DNA of 64,000 nt from Phreatobacter cathodiphilus. GTDB taxonomy: Bacteria; Pseudomonadota; Alphaproteobacteria; Rhizobiales; Phreatobacteraceae. The DNA lies in assembly GCF_003008515.1 (NCBI RefSeq), contig NZ_CP027668.1, forward strand, positions 124,001 to 188,000, given 5' to 3'. Under the pieces are notes generated by a model. That model worked only from the letters and a program-made list of their open reading frames with translations, did no database searches and was not told the origin of the DNA. How positions within the stretch are numbered: position 1 is the first letter of the stretch; each line of letters begins with the position of its first letter. The position numbers and the translations under genes are program-made. Of this stretch, positions 16,220-25,429 are shown one piece after another.

Positions 16220-17692
16220 TCAGCGGGTGATGCGCACGTTCTGGAGCGACAGGGCGATGTTCTTGAACACGTCCGAGAGCGACTGGCGGTCGCGGGCATC
16301 GAAGGCGTGAGCCGGGGATGTGGCGCAGTTGCGCATGGCCGCCGAGGCGGTCGGGTCGTTCGAGATGTCGAAGGCGACGGTGAAGATCTCGATGTTCTGC
16401 TGCTTGGCGTAGGTGCAGATGGCGTTCATGTCCGTATAGGTCTGCGCGATCTGGCTCGCCTGGTTGGCCGCGTTGCCGTTGGGGGCGAGGTGGCGTCCGT
16501 CGGCGGCGTTGAATCGCAGCGTGTTGGCGCCGTCCGTCATCAGCACCATGACCTTGCGCGGCCGGCGGTTGGCCGGATCGTAGGCGGCGCCTTCGGCGAA
16601 GGGCGCGCCCGGCGAGAGCACGTTGAGGCCCCAGATCAGGCCGGCGGGGATATAGGTCGACGGCTTGTAGTTGCCGATGTTCACCACCATGCCGCGGATC
16701 GCCGTCGTCACCGTCGACTGGCTCGACGTCAGCGGCACGATCGGGTTCAGGCAGTTCTGGCTGGTGGCGAGATAGCCGGGATAGCGCACCGAGGGCTGGG
16801 TGTCGTTGAGGCGCAGCGTGCCGGTGGTGCGCGAACCGACGCAGCCGTACCAGCGGTAGCGGGTCGTGCCGCCGCCCGAACAGGACTGGTAGGGCGGAAC
16901 CGTTTCGTCCCGGCAGGTCGAGGGGGTGCAGTCATAGGTCTCCGAGCGTCCGTCGATCACCCGCGTGCAGGTCCGCGCGGCTCCACGGGTGCAGACCGAC
17001 CGCGTCGTCTTGGTGACGCAGGTGCGTTGGCTCGTGACGTCATAGTCCGCCGGCACGCTCAGCCAGCTGGCATTGCGGTTGGCGGTGCCGACGTTGACGT
17101 AGTCGGCATAGGGGACGACGCCGATCTTCACGTCGGCGTCGGGATCCTGCTTCAGCGTCGTGACGAGCTCCTCCGCCGACTGCTTCAGCGCCACCAGCTT
17201 GTCGCCCGACATCGACCAAGTGTTGTCGAGAACGAGGACGAGTTCCGTCTTGCCGTTGAGGCCGCGGATGGCCCGCGCCTCGGCCTCGTAGTCGAGGCGC
17301 TGGATGCCGGCCAGGGCCATGAAGGTCGTGTCGATGGTGCCGCTGACCTTCAGCGTCACCTCCCGCTGATCGGGCCGATAGGCGAACTGGGTGACGCGCG
17401 AGCCGTCGGCATTGGTGCCGCGCAGGTTGGCGGTGGCATGGCCGTCCGCCACCAGCTTCATGCTCGTCTCGGTCTCCAGCCGGGAGGAGGCCGCCGCCAG
17501 CGCGGCGGCGTCGGCCGCCGATTGGGCCGCGGTGCGGGCCGCCGACAGCCGCGAGAAATCGATGCCGACGCCGACCGCGAGGAGCAGGGGAACGGCGCAG
17601 ATGGCGAAGAGCACCGCGACAACGCCCGAGGTGTCGCGCCGCGCATTGCCAAGGAAGGCGGTGAGCGTCTGGCGCAGGACCTTGGGGGACAT
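16220..17692 (-). CDS. TadG-like protein with von Willebrand A domain
   Basis: This 490-residue protein has the N-terminal TadE/G-type anchor (GVVAVLFAICAVPLLLAVGVG, about 23-43) followed by DFSRLSAARTAAQSAADAAALAAA, the signature of Flp pilus accessory proteins. A von Willebrand A domain starts near residue 150, with the metal-binding motif DNTWS (Asp156, Thr158, Ser160) and a later VMLMTDGANT. An insertion at about 220-290 holds seven cysteines, likely disulfide-bonded outside the membrane. It probably acts at the cell surface, for example in pilus assembly. No other tad genes are in the window, so it is an orphan here. Confidence 0.88.
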   Translation of the reverse strand: MSPKVLRQTLTAFLGNARRDTSGVVAVLFAICAVPLLLAVGVGIDFSRLSAARTAAQSAADAAALAAASSRLETETSMKLVADGHATANLRGTNADGSRVTQFAYRPDQREVTLKVSGTIDTTFMALAGIQRLDYEAEARAIRGLNGKTELVLVLDNTWSMSGDKLVALKQSAEELVTTLKQDPDADVKIGVVPYADYVNVGTANRNASWLSVPADYDVTSQRTCVTKTTRSVCTRGAARTCTRVIDGRSETYDCTPSTCRDETVPPYQSCSGGGTTRYRWYGCVGSRTTGTLRLNDTQPSVRYPGYLATSQNCLNPIVPLTSSQSTVTTAIRGMVVNIGNYKPSTYIPAGLIWGLNVLSPGAPFAEGAAYDPANRRPRKVMVLMTDGANTLRFNAADGRHLAPNGNAANQASQIAQTYTDMNAICTYAKQQNIEIFTVAFDISNDPTASAAMRNCATSPAHAFDARDRQSLSDVFKNIALSLQNVRITR

Positions 17693-17837
17693 GGGGGGCT
17701 CATGAACTTGCGGCGGTTTCCCCAGCGGTAGAGGCTGCGCTTCAACAATCTCCTAATCGATACAGTGAAACAGACGCTGGTCATCGCCGTGGTAAACGAG
17801 ATGGAGACGATGCGCCCGCCTTGCTCGCCGAGCGGCC

Positions 17838-18299
17838 TCACTCGCCCAGCCGGCAGATCGCCTTCAGCCGGCGCGCATGGCGGGAGATGGCGGTCACGTC
17901 ATAGGTCTGTTCGACCGCCGGGAACTTGATGAAGACCTGGGCCGCCTCGGCGATGTCGGCGAGGAACTGCGTGGCGAAGCGCGCCGTGACGAAGGCGGAA
18001 TTGCGGGTGACACGCCAGCGGATCGGCTTGGGCGGCCCGTTGTCGACGCTGTATGAGCCCTCGAACAGGCCTTCCGGCACCTCCGGCAGGCGGTAGCCGG
18101 GCGAGAAGGAGACGAAGGCCGCGCCGGCGCTGCACAGCAGCGTCAGCCGCTCGCCGGAACTGCGGTAGGAGATCTCGATCGCCGGTCCCGACCCGCTGGT
18201 CTCTTGCAGTTCCCGCACCCGCCATTCGGCCCGCGACGGGTCCGCCGCCGCAAGGGCGACCAGCCAGACCAGTCCGGTGAGAAGATGGCGGAGCGGCAT
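17838..18299 (-). CDS. Secreted protein of unknown function
   Basis: This 153-residue protein carries a signal peptide (LLTGLVWLVALAAADPSRA, cleaved near residue 24). The mature part is beta-rich (GPAIEISYRSSGERLTLLC, AAFVSFSPGYRL, PIRWRVTRNSAFVTARF), with a helical C-terminus (RHARRLKAICRLGE) and two cysteines likely bridged. The layout, a beta sandwich with a final cysteine-bearing helix, resembles the C-terminal half of TagO/VasI-like periplasmic proteins such as the one at 3912, but I cannot confirm homology. It is transcribed in the same direction as the TadG-like gene, 145 bases upstream of it. No function is assigned. Confidence 0.65.
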   Translation of the reverse strand: MPLRHLLTGLVWLVALAAADPSRAEWRVRELQETSGSGPAIEISYRSSGERLTLLCSAGAAFVSFSPGYRLPEVPEGLFEGSYSVDNGPPKPIRWRVTRNSAFVTARFATQFLADIAEAAQVFIKFPAVEQTYDVTAISRHARRLKAICRLGE

Positions 18300-18552
18300 A
18301 TCGCAGTCGGGAAAGAGCTTTGCCGGCGAGCCTCGGTGACCTGCCGGTGATCAAAACGCTGGAGGGCGGTGGCACTCCAAGTCGAAAACAACATTTCGCG
18401 CCGGCTCGCGCCCGCGACAAAGTGTTGCGCGACGTTTCTGCACCGGACATGCGGGGAAGACAAGGGAGGGGACATGCGCGGGCGGCGCAGCCGTTTCCCG
18501 TCACTGGCATGGATCCGCAACGTTCCTCTATTTCCCGCAGCGGAACCGTGGA

Positions 18553-19524
18553 TCAAAGCGCTCCCGCGGCATCAAGCTTCGCCATGTCCGCCGCCCCCAG
18601 GGACAACGAGGTGGAGCGGACGAGGCTCTCGAGCTGCTCGCGCGTCGTGGCGCTGGCGATGGGGGCGGTGACCGCCGGCTTGTGCATCAGCCAGGCCACG
18701 GCGACCTCGGCCGGCCTGGCGCCGTGGGCCTCGGCCACCTCGTCCAGCGCCGCGAGAACGCGGAAGCCGCGCTCGGTGAGATAGGGCCGGACGCCGCGTT
18801 CGCCGCGCGGACTCTTTCCCAGATCGGCTTCCGAGCGGTACTTGCCCGAGAGGAATCCCTTGGCGAGCGAGAAATAGGTGATCACGCCGATCCCCTCGGC
18901 CGTGCAGAGATCGGCCAGCGGACCCTCGAACTTCGCCCGGTCGTGAAGATTGTATTCGGGCTGCAGCACCTCGTAGCGTGGCAGGGAGTTCGCCGCGGCA
19001 GCGGCGAGCGAGGCCTTCAACTGGTCGGCGTCCAGGTTGGAGCAGCCGATGGCCCGCACCTTGCCGGCCTTTACCAGCTTCTCATAGGCCGCCAGCGTCT
19101 CCTCGTAGGGCGTCTCCGGGTCCGGCCAGTGCGACAGGTAGAGGTCGATGGCGTCGGTCTGCAGGCGCCTGAGCGAGGCCTCCACCGCCTCGGGGATGTA
19201 GCGGGCCGAGAGCCCCTTCTTCCCCTCGCCCATGGGCGAGCCGACCTTGGTGATGAGGGTGATCCTGTCGCGGGCGCCGCGGGCCTTCATCCACTTGCCG
19301 ATGATCGTCTCGCTCTCGCCTCCGACATGGCCCGGCGCCCAGGCCGAATAGACGTCCGCCGTGTCGATCGCGTCGAAGCCGGCATCGACGAAGCGGTCGA
19401 GCAGGTCGAAAGACGTGGCTTCGTCCGCCGTCCAGCCGAAGACGTTGCCGCCGAAGACGAGCGGGGCGATGGAGAGGCCGGTGCCGCCGAGGGGGCGTCG
19501 GGTCAGGGGCTGGGTCCGGTTCAT
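18553..19524 (-). CDS. Aldo/keto reductase
   Basis: This 323-residue NADPH-dependent aldo/keto reductase has a TIM-barrel fold and reduces aldehydes or ketones in the cytoplasm. The catalytic tetrad is visible: Asp and Tyr in DAIDTADVYSAW, Lys in ITLITKVGSP and His in DLYLSHWPDP. The N-terminus RRPLGGTGLSIAPLVFGGNVFGW is the usual family opening, and GCSNLDADQLKASL and VAVAWLMHKPAVTAPIASA mark the cofactor side. The start at 19524 begins directly before this opening. An upstream extension to 19635 has no family match. It is divergent from the DNA glycosylase gene at 19743. The natural substrate is unknown. Confidence 0.92.
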   Translation of the reverse strand: MNRTQPLTRRPLGGTGLSIAPLVFGGNVFGWTADEATSFDLLDRFVDAGFDAIDTADVYSAWAPGHVGGESETIIGKWMKARGARDRITLITKVGSPMGEGKKGLSARYIPEAVEASLRRLQTDAIDLYLSHWPDPETPYEETLAAYEKLVKAGKVRAIGCSNLDADQLKASLAAAAANSLPRYEVLQPEYNLHDRAKFEGPLADLCTAEGIGVITYFSLAKGFLSGKYRSEADLGKSPRGERGVRPYLTERGFRVLAALDEVAEAHGARPAEVAVAWLMHKPAVTAPIASATTREQLESLVRSTSLSLGAADMAKLDAAGAL

Positions 19525-19742
19525 GGCGTGATCCTCGGCGGTTTCGATGACGGGCGGCGAGATTAACCCCGGGCCGACCTTCGGGGACAAGGGGCCCGCC
19601 GGATTCTGTCGGCATGGCAGCCGCGCGGGGCGCAAGGCCAGCCGGCATGCGGCTTTGCCGGCGCGCTGCGATGCTGCCAGCTTTCGGGTGGCTCGCCATC
19701 TATCCCCTGCCTATGCCGGGGCCGTGCCGCTAGGGTGATCCC

Positions 19743-20975
19743 ATGTCTCCTCGTCCCGAAAAGCTCTCGCTCCGGCAGGCCCGGCGCATCGCCGTCGCCG
19801 CCCAGGGCTTCGACCTCGCCGGTCTGTCGCGCCGCGAGGGCCATACCGGCGAGCGCCGCCATCTGAAGCGCATGGCCGAGAGCCTCGGCGTTATCCAGAT
19901 CGACTCGGTCAACGTGGTGGCCCGCGCCCACACCCTGCCGGGTTTTTCCCGCCTCGGTCCCTACGACACCGCCGACCTCGACGCGCTCGCCTATGCCGGG
20001 CGCCGGCGGTCCCTGTTCGAATATTGGGGCCACGAGGCCTCCTATCTGCCGGTGGGTCTGCAACCGCTGTTCCGCTGGCGCATGGAGCGGGCGCGGCGGG
20101 GGGAGGGGATCTATACCGGCCTCGCCGAATTCGGCCGCGAGCGCGCCGACCTCATCGAGGACGTCCGCCGGGAGATCGCGGACGAGGGACCCAAGGCGGC
20201 CGGCGAACTGTCGCACGATCACAAGGGCGAGGGCGGCTGGTGGGGCTGGTCGGAGGGCAAGCGCGCCATCGAATGGCTGTTCTGGGCCGGCGTCGTCACC
20301 ACCGCGACGCGTCGCGGCGCCTTCGAGCGGGTCTACGACCTCACCGAACGTGTCCTGCCGCGGGCGGTGGTGGAGGCGCCGACCCCGCCGGAGGCCGACG
20401 CCGTCCGGGACCTCGTGCGCCGGTCGTCGGTCGCGCTCGGCATCGCCACCGAGCGCTGCCTGCGCGATTATTACCGGCTCGGCGTCGCCGGCACCCGCCA
20501 GGCGGTGGCCGAACTCGTCGCGAGCGGTGACCTCGTCCCCGTCACTGTCGCGGGCTTCCGCAACCCGGCCTATCTGGCGAAGGAGGCGCGCATTCCGCGC
20601 CGGGTGGAGGCCCGCGCCCTGCTCGCGCCCTTCGATCCGCTCGTCTGGCAGCGCGAGCGCACCGAGGCCCTGTTCGGCGCCCGCATCCGCCTCGAGATCT
20701 ACACGCCGGCCGACAAGCGCTCCCACGGCTATTACGTGCTGCCTTTCCTGCTCGGCGACACGCTGGCAGCACGCGTCGACCTCAAGGCCGACCGCGGCGG
20801 CAGCCGCCTGGTCGTCCAGGCCGCGCATCTGGAAGCGGGCGCTCACGCCGCCGCCGTGGCGGAGCCGCTGGCCGCCGAACTCGGGCTGATGGCGCGATGG
20901 CTGGGGCTGGACGCTGTGAGGGTGGAGCTGCGCGGCGATCTCGCCCCGATGCTCCAGGCGGTCGTCGCCGGCTGA
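19743..20975 (+). CDS. Winged-helix DNA glycosylase, YcaQ/AlkX type
   Basis: This 410-residue member of the HTH_42 (YcaQ/AlkZ) family is a group of DNA glycosylases that unhook alkylated bases and interstrand cross-links. The catalytic-site motif Q-hydrophobic-D is seen as Gln52-Ile53-Asp54 in GVIQIDSVNVVARAH. QxD is the form reported for the AlkX (E. coli YcaQ) branch, while the AlkZ branch has QxQ. Other family features are LFEYWGHEASYLP, the GEWKRAIEWLF-like segment EGKRAIEWLFWAG, and YYVLPFLLGDTLAARVDLKADR near the end. It is full length and monocistronic, divergent from the aldo/keto reductase. Confidence 0.85.
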   Translation: MSPRPEKLSLRQARRIAVAAQGFDLAGLSRREGHTGERRHLKRMAESLGVIQIDSVNVVARAHTLPGFSRLGPYDTADLDALAYAGRRRSLFEYWGHEASYLPVGLQPLFRWRMERARRGEGIYTGLAEFGRERADLIEDVRREIADEGPKAAGELSHDHKGEGGWWGWSEGKRAIEWLFWAGVVTTATRRGAFERVYDLTERVLPRAVVEAPTPPEADAVRDLVRRSSVALGIATERCLRDYYRLGVAGTRQAVAELVASGDLVPVTVAGFRNPAYLAKEARIPRRVEARALLAPFDPLVWQRERTEALFGARIRLEIYTPADKRSHGYYVLPFLLGDTLAARVDLKADRGGSRLVVQAAHLEAGAHAAAVAEPLAAELGLMARWLGLDAVRVELRGDLAPMLQAVVAG

Positions 20976-21074
20976 AGCCCCGCGCCGGGCCGGAGCATTC
21001 CTCCCTGCTGCCTCCCGAACGGCCGGCTTCAACCCGTCCCGGGCCTCTCCCACAATGGGCCGAGGAGCCTTGCC

Positions 21075-21887
21075 ATGACCACCACCCGAATTCGCGACCG
21101 CATCGCCGTCACCATCGAGGACGGCGTCGCCGACATCCGGCTCGACCGTCCCGACAAGATGAACGCGCTCGACCACGCCATGTTCGACGCGCTGATCGAG
21201 GCGGCGGCTCTCGTCCGCGACACGACCGGCGTGCGCGCCGCCGTGCTCTCCGGCGAGGGGCGGGCCTTCTGCGCCGGCCTCGACTTCGGCTCCTTCGCCG
21301 CGATGCAGTCGGGCGGCGACCGCTCGCTCTCCGACCTCGTCACCCGCACCCACGGCATCGCCAACCGGCCGCAATATGCGGCCTGGTGCTGGCGGGAGCT
21401 GCCCATTCCGGTCATCTGCGCCGTGCACGGCGTCGCCTATGGCGGCGGCCTGCAGGTGGCGCTCGGCGCCGACCTGCGCTTCGCCACGGCGGATGCGAAG
21501 CTCTCGATCATGGAGATCAAGTGGGGCCTCGTGCCCGACGTCGCCGGAACCCAGCTCCTGCGCCATCTCTGCCGCGACGACGTGGTGCGCGACCTCACCT
21601 ATACCGGCCGCGTGGTGACCGGCGCGGAGGGGCTGGCCCTCGGCCTCGTCACGCGCATCGAGGCCGACCCGCGGGCGGCGGCGCTCGCTGCGGCGCGCGA
21701 CGTCGCGGCGAAGAACCCGGCGGCGATCCGCGCCGCCAAGCGCCTGCTCAATGCCGCGACGGTGGTCGGCCCGGCCGAGGGTCTGATGATGGAATCGGTG
21801 GAGCAGCAGGCCATCCTCGGCTCGCCCAACCAGGTCGAGGCCATCGCCGCCAACATGGAGAAGCGGGCCCCGCGGTTCGTGGATTGA
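21075..21887 (+). CDS. Crotonase-family protein (annotated type: enoyl-CoA hydratase/isomerase)
   Basis: This 270-residue crotonase-fold enzyme acts on an acyl-CoA. The oxyanion-hole segments are GRAFCAGLDFG (about 62-72) and GVAYGGGLQVALGADLRF (119-136). In the second catalytic region the sequence is MEIKWGLVPDVAG, placing Glu147 and Asp155 eight residues apart. That spacing is as in dienoyl-CoA isomerases rather than the Glu-Glu pair of hydratases; position 127 is Gln, where those enzymes have Asp. The call is therefore family level and hydratase activity is uncertain. The C-terminal helices (AAIRAAKRLLNAA, EQQAILGSPNQVEA) are typical. A palindromic repeat follows the gene. Confidence 0.88.
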   Translation: MTTTRIRDRIAVTIEDGVADIRLDRPDKMNALDHAMFDALIEAAALVRDTTGVRAAVLSGEGRAFCAGLDFGSFAAMQSGGDRSLSDLVTRTHGIANRPQYAAWCWRELPIPVICAVHGVAYGGGLQVALGADLRFATADAKLSIMEIKWGLVPDVAGTQLLRHLCRDDVVRDLTYTGRVVTGAEGLALGLVTRIEADPRAAALAAARDVAAKNPAAIRAAKRLLNAATVVGPAEGLMMESVEQQAILGSPNQVEAIAANMEKRAPRFVD

Positions 21888-21934
21888 GCCTCACCGTCGC
21901 GCCGCCTCCGCACAGCTGACCGAAAACTCTTCCC

Positions 21935-22082
21935 GTCACCCCCGGCGAGCCCGCAGGGCGAGGGAAGGGGGTCCAGGGGCCGAGGACGAGTTCCGCGTCG
22001 GGTCTGAGCCTGGGCCGTTCCGCGGCCGGGCCCTTCGGCCCCTGGATCCCCTTCCCCTCGCTTCGCTCGGCCGGGGATGACG
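21935..22082. repeat. Intergenic palindromic repeat, family B, copy 1
   Basis: The element is bounded by GTCACCCCCGGC at the left and the inverted GCCGGGGATGAC at the right, with inner arms containing GGGGTCCAGGGGCCG and CGGCCCCTGGATCCCC. It can fold into one long stem. A second copy lies at 32960-33086. It fills most of the 311-base gap between the crotonase and amidohydrolase genes; only about 115 bases remain for the downstream promoter. Confidence 0.8.
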
Positions 22083-22198
22083 GGCGGAGCCTCGGACGGC
22101 GTTCGCGTCCGCCACGCACCCGCCATGCGTCCTCGCGCTGGACTTCGCTGCGCCACGGCAGTGATATGCGCGCTTCCCAATCGACCCTCGAGGGCATC

Positions 22199-23617
22199 AT
22201 GGACAACCGAAGCGACCTGTGGCGGCAGGTGGACGCGGCATCAGGCCGCCTCATCGAACTCTCAGACCGCGTCTGGGGGATGCCCGAGGTCTGCTACACC
22301 GAGGTCCGCTCCTGCGCCGAGCACACGGCGCAACTGAAGGCCGAGGGCTTCCGCGTCACCGAGGCCGTCGCCGGCATCCCGACCGCCGTCATGGGCGAGG
22401 CGGGCGAGGGCGGGCCGGTGATCTGCTTCCTCGGCGAATACGACGCCCTGCCCGGCCTCAGCCAGGAGGCGGGCGTCGCCGAGCACCGGCCGGTGGAGGC
22501 CGGCGGCCACGGCCATGGCTGCGGCCACAACCTCCTCGGCTCGGCGGCACTGCTGGCCGCCACGGCGATGAAGAACTGGCTCGCCGCCAACGGCCTTCCC
22601 GGCCGCGTGCGCTATTACGGCTGCCCGGCGGAAGAGGGCGGCGCGGCCAAGGCCTTCATGGTGCGCGCCGGCGCCTTCTCCGACGCCGACGTCGCCATCA
22701 CCTGGCATCCGGGAAGCTGGTGGGAGGTCGCCCCGCCGCTGTCGCTGGCCAATACCCGCGCCGACTTTATCTTCACCGGCAAGGCCTCCCACGCCGCCGC
22801 TTCGCCCCATCTCGGCCGCTCCGCCCTCGACGCGGTCGAGCTGATGAACGTCGGCGTCAACTACATGCGCGAGCACATGCCCTCCGACGCGCGCGTGCAC
22901 TACGCGCTGCTCGACACCGGCGGGATCGCGCCGAACGTCGTGCAGGCCCACGCGCGCGTGCGCTATTCGATCCGCGCCCGCGACCTGCCGGGCATGCTCG
23001 AGCTCGTCGCGCGCGTGCGCAAGATCGCTGAGGGCGCCGCGCTCATGACCGAAACGAAGATGGAGATGAAGATCATCTCCGCCGTGTCCAACATCGTCGG
23101 CAACACGCCGCTCGAGGAGGCGCTTCAGGCGATCATGGAGGACCTCGGCCCGCCGCATTTCGACGAGGACGACAAGGCTTTCGCCCAGCGCATCCAGGCG
23201 ACCCTCACCCCCCAGGACATCGCCAGCGTCTATCGCACCATCGGCCTCGAGCCGGAGGACAGGCCGCTCGCCGACTTCACCGTGCCGCTCAATGCCAAGC
23301 GCAACCCGCTGATCGGGTCCACCGACGTCGGCGACGTGAGCTGGGTCGTTCCCACCGTCCAGGCCCATGCGCCGACGGTCGCCGTCGGCACGCCTTTCCA
23401 CACCTGGCAGGTCGTCGCCCAGGGCAAGATGCCCGCCGCCCACAAGGCCATGGTGCAGGTGGCCAAGGCCATGGCCGCCACCGGTGCGGCGGTGCTCACC
23501 AACCCCGACCTCATGGCCGCCGCCAAGGCCGACCTTGCGCGGCGGACAAAGGCGACGCCTTATGTCTGCCCGATCCCGGACGAGATCGGTCCGCCCCTCT
23601 CCATGTCTGCCGGCTGA
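22199..23617 (+). CDS. M20-family amidohydrolase (AbgB / aminobenzoyl-glutamate hydrolase-like)
   Basis: This 472-residue metallohydrolase of peptidase family M20 cleaves an amide bond, by family analogy of an N-acyl amino acid such as p-aminobenzoyl-glutamate. The metal-binding motif GGHGHGCGHNLLG (about residues 102-114) and catalytic Glu pair EEGG follow the family. FIFTGKASHAAASPHLGRSALDAVELM starts the dimerisation domain, and GSTDVGDVSWVVPT carries the last metal ligands. The ATG at 22199 follows GAGG and matches the usual start. A shorter gap of 25 bases to the next gene suggests an operon with the GST and later genes. Confidence 0.9.
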   Translation: MDNRSDLWRQVDAASGRLIELSDRVWGMPEVCYTEVRSCAEHTAQLKAEGFRVTEAVAGIPTAVMGEAGEGGPVICFLGEYDALPGLSQEAGVAEHRPVEAGGHGHGCGHNLLGSAALLAATAMKNWLAANGLPGRVRYYGCPAEEGGAAKAFMVRAGAFSDADVAITWHPGSWWEVAPPLSLANTRADFIFTGKASHAAASPHLGRSALDAVELMNVGVNYMREHMPSDARVHYALLDTGGIAPNVVQAHARVRYSIRARDLPGMLELVARVRKIAEGAALMTETKMEMKIISAVSNIVGNTPLEEALQAIMEDLGPPHFDEDDKAFAQRIQATLTPQDIASVYRTIGLEPEDRPLADFTVPLNAKRNPLIGSTDVGDVSWVVPTVQAHAPTVAVGTPFHTWQVVAQGKMPAAHKAMVQVAKAMAATGAAVLTNPDLMAAAKADLARRTKATPYVCPIPDEIGPPLSMSAG

Positions 23618-23642
23618 GCGAAAGCCCCCCGAAAGGCCCCCC

Positions 23643-24329
23643 ATGATCCGCTTCTACTTCAACGGCTCGCCCAACCCGACCAAGGTCGCGCTCTTCCTCG
23701 AGGAGAGCGGCCTTCCCTACGAGCCCGTCGCCGTCGACACCCGCACCGGCGCCCAGTTCGCGCCCGACTATCTCGCCATCAATCCCAACGGCAAGGTTCC
23801 GGCCATCGTCGACGGCGACGCCGTCGTCTTCGATTCGAACGCCATCCTGCTCTATCTCGCCGAGAAGACCGGCCAGTTCCTCCCCGCCGCCTCCGATGCG
23901 AAGGCGCGCGGCGAACTCATGTCCTGGCTGATGTTCGTCGCCACCGGCATCGGTCCCTATTTCGGCCAGGCGGTGCACTTCAGGCACTTCGCCCCCGAGC
24001 CGGTGCCCTATGCCCATGAGCGCTACCAGTACGAGGCCGACCGCCACCTGAAGGTGGTGGAGGGCCATCTCGCCGGCCGCGACTGGATGGTGGGCAATGC
24101 CTATTCGATCGTCGACATGGCGCTGTGGGGCTGGATCCGCATGGTCCCCTTCGTCCTCGGCGACGACGCCTGGGCGCGCTATCCGAACGTCAAGAAACTG
24201 CTCGACGCCGTCTCCGCGCGTCCCGCCGCGGCGCGGGCCGTGGCCCTGAAGGACCGCTTCACCTTCAAGGCGCAGATGGACGAAGAGGCCCGCGCCATCA
24301 TGTTCGGCCACCTGAAGAAGGCCGGTTGA
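23643..24329 (+). CDS. Glutathione S-transferase
   Basis: This 228-residue glutathione S-transferase has an N-terminal thioredoxin-like domain with FYFNGSPNPTKVALFLEE, the Ser/Asn active-site region, NPNGKVPAIVDGD with the cis-proline, and DSNAILLYLAEKTG, which holds glutathione. The all-helical C-terminal domain includes YSIVDMALWGWIRM. The pattern resembles the bacterial YghU/YfcG-like (Nu) group or a beta-related class. It lies 25 bases after the amidohydrolase gene, whose stop is followed by AAAGG. The enzyme could detoxify products of the neighbouring catabolic genes or be general. The substrate is unknown. Confidence 0.9.
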   Translation: MIRFYFNGSPNPTKVALFLEESGLPYEPVAVDTRTGAQFAPDYLAINPNGKVPAIVDGDAVVFDSNAILLYLAEKTGQFLPAASDAKARGELMSWLMFVATGIGPYFGQAVHFRHFAPEPVPYAHERYQYEADRHLKVVEGHLAGRDWMVGNAYSIVDMALWGWIRMVPFVLGDDAWARYPNVKKLLDAVSARPAAARAVALKDRFTFKAQMDEEARAIMFGHLKKAG

Positions 24330-24435
24330 TCCTCGACCCTGTCGCGGCCGCATTCCGCTCCTGCCGTTCGGCCTATTGCGAGGGCCGGGTGCGGGGTGAA
24401 TGCTGGCCGCGACCTTCATTCACCGGGACTTCCGC

Positions 24436-25398
24436 ATGGCCAGTGAGCCGATCCCCGCCCCACTGGCCGCCTTCGCCGGGGCAAAGCCCCCGGCCCCCGC
24501 CTGGTTCGACAAGGCGCTGGCGGTCGAGCCCGAGCGCTTCACCCACCAGGGCGCCGGCGTCACCATCGAGACGCTCGCCTGGGGGCAGCGTGGCAAGCCG
24601 GGCCTCCTGCTGCTCCACGGCGGCTCGGCCCATGCCGACTGGTGGAGCCACCTCGCGCCCTTCTTCGCCGAAACCCATCGCGTCGTCGCCCCCTCCTGGT
24701 CGGGCATGGGCGGCACCGACTGGCGACCAGCCTACACGATGGACGACCTGATGGGCGAGATGCTCGCCACCATCGCCGCGACGGGGCTCGACGAGGGGCC
24801 GGTCAAGCCGGTCGTCGTCTCCCATTCCTTCGGCAGCTTCCCCGCCATGGCCTTCGCCGCCACCCACGGCGCGCGCATCGGCGGGCTGATGACCATCGAT
24901 TCGCCCTTCCTGTCGAAGGAGATGCGGGCGAAGCGCGATTTCGGCCGCCCTCCCTCCCGCGAGCCGCGCGACACCATCGTCTACGACACCTTCGAACAGG
25001 CGCTGGCCCGCTTCCGGCTGATGCCGGCGCAACCGGCCGACAATCTCTACGTCGTCGACGCCATTGCCCGCCGCTCGCTGCGCGAGGTGAAGAAGGCCGA
25101 CGGCACCTCCGGCTGGACCTGGCGCTTCGACCCCTTCATGTGGTCGCGCATGACCCGCCGCGACCCGGCCGAGGACCTCGCCGCCGCGACATGCCGTCTT
25201 GCCATCACCTGGGGCTCCGATTCCGTGCTCTTCCCCGAGGAGGTGAAGGCCTATGTCCGCCGCCAGGCGCCCGCGGGCTCCCTCTTCATCGAGATTCCGG
25301 AGGCGCAGCATCACGTGCTGATCGACCAGCCCCTCGCCCTCGTCACCGCCATGCGCGCGGTGCTGTCGGCCTGGGAGGCTGAGGACAAGGCCCGGTAA
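24436..25398 (+). CDS. Alpha/beta hydrolase
   Basis: This protein of about 320 residues has an alpha/beta-hydrolase fold. LLLLHGGSAHADWWSHLAPFF carries the oxyanion HG motif. The nucleophile elbow is VVSHSFGSFPAMAF with Ser flanked by His and Phe. The catalytic His is in EAQHHVLIDQP near the C-terminus, and DSVLFPEEV sits where the acid residue is expected. A lid domain of about 80 residues (KEMRAKRDFGRPPS onward) lies between. It is probably an esterase or C-C bond hydrolase. The start at 24436 was chosen; 24400 is also in frame. It sits in a run of same-strand catabolic genes from 22199 to 28328. Confidence 0.88.
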   Translation: MASEPIPAPLAAFAGAKPPAPAWFDKALAVEPERFTHQGAGVTIETLAWGQRGKPGLLLLHGGSAHADWWSHLAPFFAETHRVVAPSWSGMGGTDWRPAYTMDDLMGEMLATIAATGLDEGPVKPVVVSHSFGSFPAMAFAATHGARIGGLMTIDSPFLSKEMRAKRDFGRPPSREPRDTIVYDTFEQALARFRLMPAQPADNLYVVDAIARRSLREVKKADGTSGWTWRFDPFMWSRMTRRDPAEDLAAATCRLAITWGSDSVLFPEEVKAYVRRQAPAGSLFIEIPEAQHHVLIDQPLALVTAMRAVLSAWEAEDKAR

Positions 25399-25429
25399 CC
25401 GGGCGAGAAAAGGTCTCGGGAGGACCGCA

